Source: Oxytricha trifallax (Eukaryota > Ciliophora > Spirotrichea > Sporadotrichida > Oxytrichidae). From it: a stretch of 64,000 bases of DNA. A program made the translations under genes and the position numbers. The stretch is from positions 20,209 through 84,208 of the forward strand of contig ARYC01001916.1 of the NCBI GenBank assembly GCA_000711775.1, read 5' to 3'. Positions 62,981 to 64,000 of this stretch are shown here, piece by piece. Positions within the stretch are counted from its first letter, which is position 1; each line of letters starts with the position of its first letter. The notes under the pieces were generated by a model. That model ran no database searches, had not been told where the DNA came from, and worked only from the letters and a program-made list of their open reading frames with translations.

Positions 62981-64000
62981 TTATTAATATTACTAAAACT
63001 GATTGAGATATTGATGAAATACAATTGAATCGGGGAAATGCAAAAATAAAAATGTAAAATTAATTTAATATATAATTACTGCTGATTTACTATGCTTTTT
63101 GTCTTATATGCGAAAAGTAGCCACTTTGCTATATTTTTTACTGAAATAGCAAATTTTATTAGGTTTTTGTGTCAAAATCGATATGCATCATTAGTAACAT
63201 CTATAAAGCGACCAAATTCTGTATTTTATACCAAAATGACTAAATTTACTATTCGTGGTCAAAATTTCTGAATTTGTATGTATGTCTCTCCCATTCGAGC
63301 AGAGTGGTCAAAAAAGTGGCCAAAGTGCATGATTTTTACCCAAGTGACCAGAAGAGGGGTCAAAGCTGAGATTTGTTCAAAAAATGACCAGAGTGCATGG
63401 TTTAAACCAAAATGACCAGAGTAGTGGTCAAAATCTCTAAAAATCGCAGTATTTAGTCAGAATTTGGTATTATGAGTCATTTTTCGAAAATATGCGGTGA
63501 CCAAGCCAAATTTAGATTAGGGTGGTCAAAAATCTTGAAAATCGTTGTTGCTGGTCAATTTTGTGAAAAATTTTGTGGTCGTAAAGTTTAATGCTGCAGC
63601 AGCACCTGCAAATCGCTGCTTGTCAAAAAAATCGAGCGGAAGTTGCGAATTTGCTAGTTTTTTGCTGAATTCCTATCAAGCTGGATAGCATGATGCTCAG
63701 TGTATCTCCTCTCTCACCAACCCATTCAATTTCTTGAAATATCTCATTTTGAACCAACTTTTGTCCAATTTTAGCTTAAGTTGCTCAACTCCTCTGGTGT
63801 ATACCTTGAGTGCATAGAAATTTGCTATATAGAGTGGAGTAGAGCAGAATTTGATGCCACTCGTCAAAACTTCATAATAGTTTGAGCAGACTTATGAAAA
63901 CTGCGATTTTCAGGGATCCTCGTGCATTTATGTATTAATTTTAAGTACAGTATTAATAACAGGAGTAATAGCAGCAGTAATAGTATAGGCAGTAAAAATG
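62981..64000. repeat. Degenerate repeat region rich in TGGTCA/TGACCA motifs
   Basis: After about 63090 the sequence changes character: GC rises and short related units recur every 25-50 bp in both orientations, for example GTGGTCAAAA (63259, 63303, 63430, 63522) and TGACCAGA (63348, 63386, 63415), with variants such as GTGGCCAAAGTGCATG and ATGACCAGAGTGCATGG. No open frame fits a protein. It looks like a decayed tandem array or satellite edge continuing past the window. The last 300 bp fade into unrelated sequence. Confidence 0.55.

Overview
This window looks like germline (micronuclear) DNA of a spirotrich ciliate of the Oxytricha/Stylonychia/Tetmemena type. Three lines of evidence agree. (1) Recognisable proteins read correctly only if TAA and TAG are glutamine and TGA is the sole stop. 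(2) Genes are cut by short AT-rich inserts that are not GT-AG introns. Each is bounded by a 3-12 bp direct repeat (pointer), and removing the insert plus one pointer copy restores frame and family sequence. (3) Three genes (two ammonium transporters and one oxysterol-binding-related protein) are scrambled: their segments (MDSs) lie out of order, and two segments of one gene are inverted. Perfect interstitial tracts of the G4T4/C4A4 telomere repeat also occur. Conventional GT-AG introns of about 30-150 bp are present as well.

Layout: 1-1865 coiled-coil gene (+). 4807-5587 MMADHC-like (-). 5766-10406 large coiled-coil/BTB/LRR gene with at least five IESs (+). 10909-11355 NR2C2AP-like (+). 11566-24260 holds four family-2 glycosyltransferase paralogues (-), a 614 bp palindromic mobile element, a GC-rich island and a small unknown gene. 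25027-32921 holds three ammonium transporters: one plain (A) and two scrambled and interlocked (B, C). 33300-35802 AMPK/SNF1 catalytic subunit (-). 36806-38023 SERBP1/Stm1-like (+). 38993-41488 DNAJC21/Jjj1 (-). 42413-43897 CaMK-like kinase (+). 44552-46225 CK2 alpha (+). 46371-49351 PH-ORD oxysterol-binding protein (+). 49551-51260 JMJD6 (+). 51473-55456 second oxysterol-binding-related protein, scrambled (-). 55864-58361 three-repeat MYB (+). 58445-60211 Q/N-rich protein (-). 60271-61048 small membrane protein (+). 61248-62980 GCN5 acetyltransferase with bromodomain (+). 63050-64000 degenerate repeat.

The most striking object is the ammonium-transporter locus. Gene C is rebuilt from 15 segments alternating strictly between two blocks (29379-30235 and 31384-32921) through 14 matching pointers. 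Gene B is rebuilt from 13 segments in two alternating blocks (27189-28299 and 30578-31136) plus two inverted terminal segments (29318 to 28996). Blocks of B and C are interleaved along the chromosome. By contrast JMJD6, SERBP1, NR2C2AP and the first ammonium transporter have no visible IES. Everything rests on reading the sequence by eye; no database search or somatic-genome comparison was run.
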